A stretch of 64,000 nt of DNA from positions 63,623 to 127,622 of the forward strand of contig KL647316.1 of the NCBI GenBank assembly GCA_000727475.1, read 5' to 3'. This document shows positions 51,701-62,770 of this stretch, in pieces (the stretch's first letter is position 1; the number at the start of each line of letters is the position of its first letter). Position numbers and translations under genes: made by a program. The notes below the pieces were generated by a model. It saw only the letters and a list, made by a program, of their open reading frames with translations. It had not been told where the DNA came from and ran no database searches. The DNA comes from Sarcocystis neurona (lineage: Eukaryota; Apicomplexa; Conoidasida; Eucoccidiorida; Sarcocystidae).

Positions 51701-53431
51701 TGCGCATTCAATGCTGAAGCGCAGTCAGCATTGCGGGACGGGACTCCAGACCACTAAAAAATACAGCAAAGACCGACTCTAAAGAAAGGACGTACGTCTC
51801 TTTATAGCTCAGAATAGCCTTACACAACTTGTTCAGCTCCCGCGGCGCTCCGTAGGGTGGACCAACACTCCCCTGTGTGTGTACGGAGGGGAGTGGAGCA
51901 TATCGATTTTGCGCGTTTCGAGGAATTTTGGCCAGTGCTGTCAGGCATTCCTTTCCCTTCTTCGTCAAAGCGTTTCACGTTACTAACTGCCATGCGAGGG
52001 GGGCTACATACCCCAGCAGTCGTTGCACGCCACTTTGAACGGACGACTACCATCGAGGGTTGACTGGTGTTTGAGGAGGTGAGGTTGAATACCTAGCGTC
52101 AGACTACGCGGACTACCAAGGCAGCCCAGTCGCGCCCTGATACATCGAAAGCAGTCTCTGGGCTAGTCCCTGGTCCTTTCGCTGGAAAGCCGAACGGCTA
52201 CGCGCAGCGATGCCAGGAAGCGACGGGGGCCCTCGCCGTGTGCATATGCACACCGCTCATGTTTATCCCGAGCAGGCACGTGAACAACACCTTTCTCGTG
52301 GACCGTTACACAGCCTCTTAGTTCTGGAAGGGACTTGAAAGTGTCGCTTCCTTCAATCAATACCGCTGCGTCCGGCACTTAGGTCGACTTTCGCCTTCGA
52401 AGTAAATTTTTTCCAGCTAGTTGTCTAAGGTTAACGTGACAGAACAAACGTCGAAGTGGGTCTAGAAAAGTTGTCAGTACTTTTTCCCGTGTCTGCGCTT
52501 CTGTAACAAAAGCCAACTGAACAGGCTTGGGGCAGCTCTGTCACAAAATGGAAGCTCTCCCAGCTTTCATGTGTATAGGGCTGTCCGGTCTTCACCGTTC
52601 TTCGGCACTCCTCCGCTACGTGTAGAGTGTTTTCCTTACGAAGTTTGTCAGCGAAACGCACACTTTTTCCATCCTATTCTGCTACAGCAGAATAATATGT
52701 GGGTCCCGGCAACAGGCTGGTGTTTATGACGTTTGGAACTGGCTGTATTTCCTGCTATTCGAAGAGGTGCTCGGTAGAACTGTATACTTCAACGCAGCAC
52801 TCCGGGTGACACAGGAAGAAGTTCTTTGAGGATGAGTGGTGGCTGTGAATCCTGAGTAGGCGTCAGTCGTAGTGTCGTATGGCTGCCTTCCTGTGGTGGC
52901 GTACGGGTTCTTGGAACAGCAGTGTTATGTAATCACTGGATCTCCGCTACATGTTACTTCTTCCTGAAGTCTTGTTAAGGAGAGTTTTAACGTGCGTTTT
53001 AGAGTTGCAGCTGGCCAGAGTTTTTGGGTGGGTACTGGCGCTTTGTTAACCAAAGTTTTTGGCGTGCTAACAAATCTCGAATTTCCCTGTGAAACACCAG
53101 CTCGATTCGCAGAAGCGAGTCATCCTGCCGTCGTCGTGACTCTACTTCTTCCCTAACTCGGGGAGTTACTTGGACACAGCTCTACACAAGGCCAGTTTTT
53201 CGGATTCTCTCCCATTTCAATCGTACTGTGGAGGCCTTAAACAGGACATCTGAAATTATCAAATCTATCCGCTTTCTTGTTTTCAAGGAGGGTGTTCTGG
53301 CGGCGTAGATCCCATAGATCCTCCGTCACATATCTCCTGCAGAGTGGAGAAACCGTCGACGTTGTAGTTTGGTAGCGTCGAGGGAACAGCAGTACTTACC
53401 ACTTATTTCTTGGGGGCGCCTTCCTCTCGAA
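45732..53431. other. intergenic stretch, no supported gene
   Basis: About 7.7 kb of balanced composition between the transporter and the FAS1 gene. Open frames are short and occur on both strands. A few + strand frames carry good splice donors (for example CTGC|GTAAGT near 47052 and TTCG|GTGAGT near 48384), and two minus-strand frames near 52163-52661 look hydrophilic, but none shows a domain or a consistent exon chain. A copy of the dispersed core is visible near 51645 (GCTACTTACTCGCGTTTGCG). The promoter of the FAS1 gene should lie at the right end. Confidence 0.5.
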
Positions 53432-53704
53432 ATGAAGTGCACACGACTCACTGCGGCAACCGCAGCTTGCCTTTTATCATATCATGTGGGTTTGGGACAC
53501 GTGAGCGGAGCGCGCGAGGCGCCTCTGGAAACCGCGCGTAGACAGCTGGACTCACCTCGTACAGTGACTGCCTCGATCAGTGCCGGCTTGAAACCTTCAG
53601 GTTCCCGACCGTCCACACCCACAATTTTGCATCTAGCAACTGTTCAGGAGCAAGCCGACATGGACCCAGTAAGCTTCTCTGGTTTGGTCAAACTCTTTGC
53701 GCAG
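53432..53704 (+). CDS. secreted fasciclin (FAS1) domain protein, exon 1
   Basis: The ATG at 53432 begins a typical signal peptide (MKCTRLTAATAACLLSYHVG), with likely cleavage near the following HVSGA. The open frame extends upstream to 53369 without an ATG, so this start is preferred. About 40 polar residues follow, then the start of the FAS1 fold, TILHLATVQEQADMDP and FSGLVKLFAQ, matching the usual TI-x-LA...F-x-x-F-x-x-L pattern. The exon ends CAG|GTGTAC in phase 0. FAS1 proteins are secreted or surface adhesion proteins. With the signal peptide this protein is expected in the secretory pathway; its role in the parasite is unknown. Confidence 0.8.
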
Positions 53705-54066
53705 GTGTACTTGTGGCGTCGGCGTAGCTCGTTGCTGCACCAGTCTCCTACCAAGGGACCAGTCAATTAATCACTCCTGGCGACAGCCAGCATTTGGGGC
53801 GCTAAATGTCGCCAGCAATCGCTGAATACAGTTCTTCACACTTCCTGCAGCTACAGAGAAGTTGTAGTTTTCTCGGGACTTCCCACCTCGTGCTGGAAGG
53901 AGTAAAGATCCGTACACCTGCGTAGAAAGAACAGAAGATGCCTGGCATACATGCGCTGATCTCGCACACCTTTTCACAGCTCCTGCATAAGTTGTTTCCC
54001 TCAGTCCATCAGGCCGTATTGATTAGCGTAAATCTACCTGTTACGGGGTGTGTGTTATTGCTTTAG
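53705..54066 (+). other. intron 1 of the FAS1 gene (362 bp)
   Basis: Donor GTGTAC, acceptor TTGCTTTAG, phase 0. Joining it makes FAQ-ELTEFRKLMQDCGA, continuous with the FAS1 pattern. Confidence 0.75.
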
Positions 54067-54249
54067 GAACTGACTGAATTTCGCAAGCTCATGCAAGACT
54101 GCGGAGCCACCTTCTACCTGGAACAGACCAGAGATATGACTGCGTTTATGCCTACGAACGAAGCTGTTCATGCGCTGCTTCCTGTCGACATCCACAAGCT
54201 GCCATGGGAAGTTAAATGGAGAATTCTTCAGTACCATATCGTTCCTCAG
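54067..54249 (+). CDS. FAS1 protein, exon 2
   Basis: Encodes the most diagnostic part of the FAS1 domain: TAFMPTNEAVHALLP, equivalent to the conserved F-x-PTN-x-A (H1) motif, then ILQYHIVPQ, equivalent to the conserved YH motif near the domain centre. It starts GAA CTG after TTTAG and ends CCTCAG|GTAAGA, both phase 0. Right after the donor, a 45-bp tandem copy supplies a second in-frame donor ending the exon at 54294. Use of that donor would add 15 residues and duplicate the YH motif, so the shorter form fits the family better. Confidence 0.85.
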
Positions 54250-54306
54250 GTAAGACACGTACCTAGAATTCTTCGGTATCATATCGCTCCACAGGTGAGG
54301 TACGCA
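54221..54306 (+). repeat. 45-bp tandem duplication across a splice donor
   Basis: Copy 1 starts GAATTCTTCAGTACCATATC at 54221, and copy 2 starts GAATTCTTCGGTATCATATC at 54266. Each copy carries the last codons of exon 2 and its own GT donor (GTAAGA at 54250, GTGAGG at 54295). The copies are about 80 percent identical, and the offset is a multiple of three. Confidence 0.9.
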
Positions 54307-54669
54307 CGGCCTACGGAAGTGACATCCAGAGGGAAGGCTTGTGTTGCGCGTCTTTGTGACCGGATGTTTCAGGAAATGCTGTTGTTTTTTCGTAATGTAC
54401 GGACACGGAAAAAGTGGGTGGCCTCTTATTTCTGTGCAAATGGTTGCGTTCGCTCGTAAATGCCTTTCTGCCGCTGTGCACCCGCCAAAGTCACAGCGTA
54501 CCTACACTGTTGTACGCGGTATAGCAGTGCTTCATTTGGAAAAATTTACCTGAATTCCTTCGGGCCAAAAGCTAAGCTTCGTGGGAGCACAAAAATGGCC
54601 AGCCGCCACTGACAATGCGTGCTGTCTCAACAACAGATATCTGTTGTTACGTGGCTCTTGCCTTTGCAG
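54250..54669 (+). other. intron 2 of the FAS1 gene (420 bp, or 375 bp from the second donor)
   Basis: Acceptor CTCTTGCCTTTGCAG ends at 54669, in phase 0 with either donor. The sequence between the donors is open in frame. An in-frame stop near 54457 would end a read-through product. Confidence 0.75.
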
Positions 54670-55098
54670 GAGATTGTCAGTGTCGAGGAAATTCCCTGGG
54701 GAGCTTCTAAAATGATTACGACCTGGGAAGGTAGCTCAATCAAAATTCAACACAAAAAGCAGCCAGGGCAACAACGGAATAGGGAGGGGAGAGTAGTAGA
54801 ATTGTACTTGCTCAACGACATCGCCAATATTGTGAGTGACCCGCCGAGAATCGAGAACTCCAATGGCGCGTCCTACAAGATAAACAGGGTGCTTATTCCC
54901 CAAGATTTGGATTTAAGGTGGGCAAACCATATACACGTAGAGTCAGAGCCACTGAATTCGACAACTTTCAGCGACGTGTATAAGAGCAAGATGTTCAGGC
55001 AGGCTACACGAATAGCCTACAGCAGGGCTTCTTTTCCCGAGGAGCTCGGAGGTGAGCACGGAGGACGTAGGAAGGGCCGCTTAGATGGCAGTCAGTGA
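54670..55098 (+). CDS. FAS1 protein, exon 3 (C-terminal part of the domain)
   Basis: Starts EIVSVEEIPWGAS and continues through WEGSSIKI to SYKINRVLIPQDL, which matches the closing H2 motif of FAS1 (a hydrophobic strand followed by V-L-x-P). About 40 further residues follow, and the frame stops at 55096-55098. Ending here gives a 294-residue secreted single-FAS1 protein. However, GGAG|GTGAGC at 55052 is a strong phase-1 donor inside the frame, so the last 16 codons may be intronic and the protein may continue downstream; see 58096-58622. Its neighbours give no functional hint. Confidence 0.75.
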   Translation, partial: EIVSVEEIPWGASKMITTWEGSSIKIQHKKQPGQQRNREGRVVELYLLNDIANIVSDPPRIENSNGASYKINRVLIPQDLDLRWANHIHVESEPLNSTTFSDVYKSKMFRQATRIAYSRASFPEELGGEHGGRRKGRLDGSQ

Positions 55099-55947
55099 TG
55101 CTTGCGCGTATAACGTAATTCGAGTGAGCGGTTTACGAAACCCTGCTTCTTTCGTGAACGGCGGCTTGGCTCTGAACGTACTACTTCTGCACATGACGCT
55201 TCACCCCTCTTCCTATTCTGCAATCTTCTGTCGACGTACAGAGAATAGACAAAATAGCACAACATCCTAGTGGGGTGTAAGTGGCCTTGATTTAGCAAGT
55301 TTGGTGGTTGGAGAGAGACACACACTTTTCCGTCACGCCACTTGTGTGTATGAGGGAGGACAAATTGCTACTTTCTGTAGTCAGCACGGCTAGCGACACG
55401 GAGTGGAAGTGGTCCTAAGACAAATCGCTTCTTTTCGTCCCAAAAGTGACGAGCGCTAAGCTTGGCAGAACCTCATGAGTTTGTGTTACTACACGTACCG
55501 GTAATTATGACGGGCGTTTACTCATCTACTTTTGAACAAAGTGGTGCACGTATTTGCACCCGCACGTGTGGCAGGATGCACATGCGTGCGTGACACGTTG
55601 CCCGCTTCCCAATACCATATTTGAGCAAGATCTTCACTATGGTATATACACTTCACCATTTTTTCATAAACAAGAGGCGACCGAACATATTCCACGCACA
55701 CAGGCCATTTAATTCAGCCACCAGGCGAGTCTACATCCACAGGTATATATTAGTACGTGCGGGAACAGGGAGACAGCTGCACGTGCAGCCTTCTACACTT
55801 CCCGGTGATAACCAGCTGATCCCCGTAGTACGGTCACGCAAAATGACATATAAGTGCGTCATCTAAGTACAGGAGAGCAGCGTGCTACGCATCCATACAA
55901 TTGCTCGTACGTGTCGACAAGCGTTGTTAGTGTGTTTGGCTGTGCAG

Positions 55948-56497
55948 GGCGTACGAAGCAAACACTAGTGTCCAGCGACAGCAGGGTGTCGACAAGCAAA
56001 GAGAGCACCAACTCGTGCGAAATTCGCTCAACCGCTTGACGAAAAAGCCCGTGGCTACTAGCGCAGGGGGCGAAGATAAAACGGATAAAGACGCGGAACA
56101 TACAAGTGCGAAAAATCCATCTCGAACTTCGATCCAGGATGCTGCGCGGGCTGTTACACAATTCGACATGGCCACAACCGAGAACGGCACGGAAGTCCCC
56201 GAGTTTCTGCGAAACATCAACCACCAGCATGCGAGGTGGAACCAGGATTTGTACTTGGGTTCTACCCCTCGCACAACTCTCCACAAAGAAGTTGCTCTTT
56301 CGACGAATAGTGGGTTCATTTCTCAAACGCAAAGATTTACCAGGGAGAGGATGTCTCTCACTAGACCAGCTGATAGGGTACAGAGAGAGAGAGACGCTTC
56401 GTACGTGTTAAGAATGCAGGCTACAGACGAACTAGTACGCACAAACACGAGGCCCCGGACAATGTTTGTTCACTACAGTAACAGAAGTCAGCACTGA
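55948..56497 (+). CDS. orphan coding exon candidate
   Basis: The frame opens after TTTGGCTGTGCAG (acceptor ending 55947) and runs about 183 codons to a stop. The conceptual protein is hydrophilic, rich in Thr, Arg and Asn, without the Cys/His/Leu excess of chance frames around it (for example GVDKQREHQLVRNSLNRLTK and TENGTEVPEFLRNINHQHAR). It lacks an ATG near its beginning, so it would be a terminal exon. It needs a phase-2 upstream exon and therefore does not join directly to FAS1 exon 3 (phase 1). No family is recognised. Overlapping minus-strand frames are also open, which lowers confidence. Confidence 0.4.
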
Positions 56498-57009
56498 CAG
56501 CATGTCGTTCGCCACGACGTATGAACACGCCTACTTGCGATCTGCACTTTGCTGGAAGTGCTTCCTATATTGTTGGAAGCCCCTGGTTCGTACCATGTGC
56601 CTAAGGAAAAATCTAATACTTGTTCTCCAAAATAGGTAGGGAAAATGGTTTTACGAGGTCACTCTTAGAAGAATTTGTCGTCTGCTTCAACTCAGACACT
56701 AGGGTTCTGTGCTGGATTTCAAAATTGAAATACAGAAAGCACATTTCCCGCTTGAGGAAACGCAGACGTCTACCACTTTAACGGCACGTACTACCGTTGA
56801 AAATGATTTACTTACGTGCGTCAGCATGACCGTGTTCGAGCACGGGTGCCTACCATAGGAGGTATGGGAGCATACGTGAAGGTCACACGGGTCACATACT
56901 TCGCCGCGCAGATACTCTGGTGAGCGTGATGTGTTCATAACTGTCTTCGTAAGTGTACGTGGCGGGCCTCGTGGAGGCAGCACACGACTTTGCTGAGCTA
57001 CTTTGCTGT

Positions 57010-57072
57010 GCGCTTACTCTCGCTCTCCGGCCGTGTGAACTCGTGTTGATATATGTGCACGCGCAGGCGTGA
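57010..57072 (+). repeat. copy of the dispersed core motif outside the main repeat zone
   Basis: GCGCTTACTCTCGCTCTCCG, followed 25 bp later by ATATGTGCACGCGCAGGCGT, has the same two-part layout as the copies in 1-31 kb. The family is therefore not confined to the left part of the window. Confidence 0.45.
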
Positions 57073-57236
57073 CCGTGCGTGTGTGTATATACTGCGAAAA
57101 CCAGACAAGCGCTGGGTAAGTGAAGGCACGTGAAGGCACGAAGGTACGTATGTAGTGCGCAAACATGCCCGCAAACCGCGTCCTCCTGCTCGACTGTACT
57201 TGTAACTAGGTGTGACGCAGCATTCCGCTGTTACCT

Positions 57237-57276
57237 AGGATACTCTGTCTCATACCAGGATACTCTGTTTCATACC
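57237..57276 (+). repeat. 20-bp tandem duplication
   Basis: AGGATACTCTGTCTCATACC is immediately repeated with one T-for-C change. Confidence 0.9.
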
Positions 57277-58095
57277 GTGAACTTCTGAGCAAGCGTACGG
57301 TAAACAGGTGGCACCTAAGGAGGGATACAAACGTGACGGCCAGTGTAAGTGCGCATACTACTTTCCCCCCCGCGTGAACTAACGTCTTCGGTATTTCCTC
57401 TTCTGTACTACGGCACGCAGAGCGTGCTCCGGCTACATGTCATCTGACGCGTTGTGCGTGTAAACTATGCCTGTCTATGACAGCTGGCGGATAACTTATA
57501 GAAGTAGAGCATCCTCCACGGTGTCGCTCCAAATAAGAGCGAACGTACACAACACAAATCAGTGGCAGGGCCTCGCTTGTGCCTTTGTGTATGCGCGTCA
57601 GGCGCAGGCGCCAGCCCCACTGAAAGCCCACCACCCTCTTTGACCTCAACTATCAAACCACTCGCATTTGAGGATCTCGTTTATCCGCAGCATCTTGCTG
57701 GGCACGATGAGGCGGGTGGGCAGAACAGAATCTTACGCAGGAAACAGAAGACAACCCTTCACGTCGTTCGGGTATAGTGTGCCTCTTGTCGGACGCTAAC
57801 TTCACGAACGACTCAAAGGAGAATGAACGCCCTTATCTACCTGTGCGCAAGCATGTATCACGATCCGAAGATGTGCGAGCTTTTGTGCGTTTTGACGTTT
57901 GTGCAAGAGTGCTTACAGTTCTGCGTAATGCTCTTTACGACGAATAGCAAACACATACTTGCAGAGTCAGCTGCACAAAAATGTAGTGCGCGACTCCCCC
58001 AGTTTCTGGCCTGAATGCGTTTTCGTCGTCATTCTTAGCCTGCAAGCCAGAAGGCTTCACTGTTTTTCAATTTTCTCCTCCGCTTGTTACTGTAG

Positions 58096-58622
58096 GTGCC
58101 GGGGTACCCGCAGCAGGACTTCTCCATCCCTCGGAGATATCATCCTTTCAGAACTATATGCAACTTTCTTCTGAGCCACTCCTTGTAGGCAGTGGAGTGC
58201 AGGAAGACAGGTTTATTTCGCAAACAAGCACAGGAGCTACTTTCACAATGCCCGGTTCCTCCTCACCCTCCTTTTCCACATCATCTTCTGCTCCATCTTC
58301 GCCCGTTCTGCTTCCTTCCCCCGCTGCTGCAGTATCTGCGTCATTGCCATCCAGTGGTACTGGAGAAGAAAAAGAATCTCTGTTTGACAGCTATCAGGAA
58401 TTTCAGTCATACGTTGCTTCTCCTTCTATCACTGCGCTGGGTCTTGCAGAAGGCCTACTTCCGGAGGAAGAGCTAGTTACGCAGTACTGGAGCAAACCGC
58501 GGAGCCCTACGCAGAAACTCGGTACGGTCGTATCATCAGAACATTTACACACAAATAGAGGCGCAATTTTCGGACCTCTAAGCAAACTATCGAGCCTCGT
58601 GAACTCGATTACAGAATCCTGA
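58096..58622 (+). CDS. candidate terminal exon, Ser/Pro-rich tail, possibly of the FAS1 gene
   Basis: Begins GT GCC GGG after CGCTTGTTACTGTAG and runs 175 codons to TGA. It has a Ser/Pro/Ala-rich middle (about 58245-58360) flanked by two acidic, similar segments, SSFQNYMQLSS and QEFQSYVASPS. It needs a phase-1 upstream exon, which is what FAS1 exon 3 offers at 55051. Joining the two directly keeps the frame and gives a 454-residue protein with a 3,044-bp intron. A further phase-1/phase-1 exon at about 57608-57715 is conceivable but has a weak donor. Without transcripts the link to FAS1 is an inference, and the exon could belong to a separate gene. No domain is recognised. Confidence 0.5.
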
Positions 58623-59400
58623 TACAACTCAGAGTAGTAACTGAGCAAACTGGCCACCAAATAAGGTACCATCCGTGTTTGTGTGGGGCATAATGCACTG
58701 CACTACACAATACGCTAGCTGACACCCGCGACGGGGCGCGAGCATCACGTGCACACAGGAAAAGCTATCATCGCGAGTACACTGATAAGACATTAGCATT
58801 TCATATCTGTAGCGCGCGAAACTTCTGCTGATGCAGTGGACTCATAGAAGCGTGTACTCTCTTCAGTAGAACACAACGTTCTATCTTTCTGTATAGCTTG
58901 CGCCCTATTGAAAGGGTACCCGTTCACCACGGACACACAGTAGGGGTGCGGTGACCCTCATTCCCAGAGCACAGAAAATCTCATAAGCACCGGGGGCCAG
59001 CGACTTCCTGAGACGCTCGTTGTGTCCGTTATGTGGCAAACGTAGTGCCACATCTAGTAGCAGGGCTGACTTGTACAGCGTGTGTTCCGCCAGGCGAGCG
59101 AAGCACCACTGACGCCGCCGTCGCCGTTGTCGAGTGCCGAAGCACAACTACGGGTGCACCACTTCTTTGGACGTCGTGTGCAGATCAAAGTACTTTTGCA
59201 TACACGTGGATCCGTGGAATGTAAGGGTGTGCTCGCTTGAACACAGAAGGCCACTGGCAGAACCTACAGGTGCAGCCAAACTTGCGTGTAGCACAACGTC
59301 AGCGTTGCAACATTAGATGTGGCGAGGCGTACGATGCCTATGAAGGTTTGAAGACAGAGGAAGTGTTTGTTACAACATTTCTGTTCCAGAGTGACTCGTC

Positions 59401-59437
59401 CGCACGTAGGTGGTGCGCCTGTCGCCACCTACGTGCG
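59401..59437. repeat. perfect 13-bp inverted repeat with 11-nt loop
   Basis: Arms CGCACGTAGGTGG and CCACCTACGTGCG are perfectly complementary around an 11-base spacer. The hairpin is GC-rich and stable on paper. It has no T-tract and no evident gene next to it, so its role is unknown. Confidence 0.85.
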
Positions 59438-62048
59438 TGGCGACGTAGAGCGAGGTGTTCTTATCAATGGACACTCTTGGAGACTCAAGATAATATACTG
59501 CGGTGAAGCTCTGTGAGGAGTTGAGGTCTTCCTATGCTCCGCGTATACAATGCGGCAGGCCAGCGTGCCTGTTGAAAAACGCTATCGTACGGCACTACGT
59601 TGTGGAACTTAATTATACTGGCGGAAGTGCGCATACTTATGTCAGCTCTGGATGCAAGTGGAAGTACTGTATTTGTGGGTGTCAGACACAAGCAAAAAAT
59701 TTACTCAGGACACACCTGGTTGTGTGGCACTGAAGCTATTTCCATACCTAAGCGCGGTAGGTCTTGGTCAAAGCATTCACTACCATCTATTCGCTTAGGA
59801 AATTGCACTGCTAGTCACAAGTCACGTCTGCGTGTACGAATACAGAGTCACATGCGAAACAGGGAGACATTACGTTAGTAGAGAGACCAGCTGCTCTTAG
59901 ACTGTCCAAGCAGCATGCGCTTTTCCACATCACTGACGCGCACAGTGGTGTACGTGCTGACATGGGGACGAACTGCACGCAAATGAACAGATGGATTGAG
60001 TGTGAAGCACTGGATATCCCAAACCCGCATGTTGCTAACGTTACTGAGCTCTGAAGAGAATGACATTGTGCCGAATCGATAGGTGACAAAAATGCGGGGA
60101 GAATGGAGTTGGCAGGCTTACTTCTCATGCCGTGGCACTTCGTCCTTCTGTCGTACAGGGAGGTGCGCCTACGAAATTACAATGAACGCTGTAGTGACAC
60201 AGAAGCGGTTGAGGCTGAGTTCTGCGCTCCAGTTACACTTCTGCTTCAATCAGAAGTACAGGTGGAAAGCTAATCAGTCAAGTACACTGTATGACTTGTC
60301 ACAACGTCCACGCGGCACCAGGGTCCTTTAGAATTTATCTGAGTTGAAGTGTGTCACCAACTGCAGCTGATGCTGTGACACTCACGTGTACATTCGTACA
60401 CAAACGCGTACCTGACAATATGCGTGTACGGTTGCGATATCGGATTATCCATCATGTTATGTACTGTCCATGGAGTGGAAAGGTGAAATATTAGGGACCA
60501 GTCCGACGAAAAGTCTCCCCGTGTGCCGGGTTCACGTTGAGGGCGACGAGCAGGGACCATCTGTTGAAGTTTGCCCCAGCGTAGACCTGCAATCACGTGC
60601 ACACTTAAAACCTGACAGCTACTGCGGTATACTCACCTCGGTGAAGTGTGTGGCTGCGCCTCTCTACTGTTTCCCCATTGCCCTCTGCCGACGTTGCGCA
60701 GGAACTGCAGACGCTTTGTTTCGTTTTCGTTGGTAGGTTCTAACCTACACGTACATACAGGCGCCTTTTTAAGCTCTGCAGGTGCACACGTGCATGCAAC
60801 TAAATGCATGCATACATTTCGGGACGCTACAATGCGGGGGCTGCACTCAAGGCGGACGACGGGGCATCGTGGCTCCTGTCCGACTGGCAGAAGCACTTTC
60901 GGCTCGTACGAAGCCCCTTTAGTAACGATGCTGTTCAATTTTATCGAGGTGTGGGAATCATTCGTCGCCTTCCCTTCCGGTAAGGGCGGTGCGTATACAT
61001 AGACGTGTATATGTTGGCTTGCAGGCCGCGTTGCTTGCGTGACCGGCTTCAAATGAGGCCGGATGATGTGCTGCTGCGAGCGTCGCGTGCAACAAATGTT
61101 CTCTTTTTTGAAGCTTGGACCTTTCCGCCGGCAAAAAATACTGGTCTATCCATATCACTTAGTGGAACCTGTGGTATGCGGACCTTGGGGACTTTTGGAG
61201 CGGCGACGCCGTCCAGAGCGGCTGGGGGACATCCGGTTTTTTGTTGATTCAAAAGCGAGCGACGTGCTGTCAGAAACTTTCTTAGTGTGTACGTTATAAG
61301 AGGACTGCCACAGGGCTTCACGCAACTTTTGTTTGTTCTCTATTCCCCCCGTGCGTCTCTTTTTTGGGTCTTCGCTGCTCTTTAGTCTCCAAGTGACTGC
61401 TGCAAGGAAGAAGTGCAGCGTAGAATTGGTTTGTTTCGTAGGACGCCGGCGGACGAGAACGTGGTCTGCACGGAGATCTTCCCCCGCTAGAAATAGTTCC
61501 TAGACGCAGGTAGGCAGAGACCAACCCACCAAACATAGACGAGCATCCACATCTGTATATTTTTCTATGTAAGCATATAGACGTACGTAATAGCTATACG
61601 GGTATACCTGCTGCACCGAGGGTAAGCCTAAATTACATGCCACTGGCGAGGTGGATCCGGGAATCCAATTTTACTGCTCTGGAGGAGATATCTGTGCATG
61701 GTGAAAAATTTGAATCTAGTCTACGTCTTCGACAGCTCCCCTCGCTGACGTATGCTGCTTTTTTGCATCGACGCTGCTCTTCCCTCGTGCACACAGTTGG
61801 TCTCTAGTTCGTCTTCTAACCATCTGCCGCGGACATTCTTCCTTCGCGCGCCGAACACACATTGTGTCAAGGTGACTTTTTACTGACCGAGTACGTATTT
61901 CGGTACGTCGTGTGTGTCAGTGTGTACGCGAAGACTTACGTGCTGTGTCCGCAGTTAAGTATATCTACACGATTACCGTCTACACTAGCTTATAAATACG
62001 TACAAGTGTAATCCGTGCATGTTTGCCCATATGTGTCTACCTCTTTTT

Positions 62049-62056
62049 TCTCTCTA

Positions 62057-62099
<43 letters not shown>

Positions 62100-62106
62100 A
62101 TATAAG
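62049..62106. repeat. compound TC/TA microsatellite
   Basis: A pyrimidine tract of TC dinucleotides passes directly into an uninterrupted TA run and then TG/TA repeats, about 0.7 kb upstream of the ATP-citrate lyase start. Confidence 0.9.
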
Positions 62107-62770
62107 CGCTTGCCCGCACGTGTGCAACTGGCAAAGGTCTGTGCCTTATGCAAAGAACTCGTTGATCCCAGCGTCCGGATGAGGGCGAGTGTCGCGTACA
62201 AAACATGTGTATGTCCCGGTGAAACAGGTGACTCGACGCCTGCCTTTTTTCTTCCGGACACCGTAACCACGAATGCGAATTTATGAGCGTAGCGGGACCA
62301 CGATAGTGTTGTAGTTTTGGTGAGTGATACATACAAGGCCTTTTTTGCTCGGACGGTACTCACGCACGTGTTCAATTTTTCTGCGTTAGTGAACTGTAGC
62401 GTTTCAGAAGCGGCAGCTGCTCTTTACCACCAAAAGAGGCGACAGGCGTGGAAGCCGGGGTCCAACTTTTCTCCGACTCTTGTGTACTTCGTTCTGTTCT
62501 CTGAATACTGTGATGTTATTTCCGCCCTTATCTCCCCAGCTGGCCTGCGACTCCACGTACCCGTTCTATTTTAGCTTGCCTGTTCTTCCGCGTTATGGGC
62601 GTGAACTTGCAGAAGTTGACCCTCTCGGTTGCGTTTCCCCCGTGACGAGCAGAACTCGTTGCTGTCCTCTCCCGTGTTATTCCTCCTGTGTGTATTCCTG
62701 TTGAAACCTTGTTTACTGCTAATCGAGCGTATGTGTTAACAGGTGTTTTCATATCTCCCACCCGAGAAGC

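Larger units (their letters stand above)
58623..62770. other. intergenic stretch upstream of ATP-citrate lyase
   Basis: About 4.1 kb with no gene I can support. Near 61.0-61.3 kb all of several overlapping frames on both strands look moderately protein-like, so a small exon may be hidden there, but no splice chain or domain decides the strand. The stretch contains a perfect hairpin (59401-59437) and a CT/TA microsatellite (62049-62106). The ATP-citrate lyase promoter and 5' leader should be at its right end; I see no TATA-like or other defined element. Confidence 0.5.

Noticed and set aside
52163..52661. Two hydrophilic minus-strand frames that might be exons of one gene.
   Set aside because: I could not find acceptor and donor sites in compatible phases between them, and neither shows a domain.
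61005..61321. Several overlapping protein-like frames on both strands.
   Set aside because: Three frames look equally plausible, so none can be supported without transcripts.
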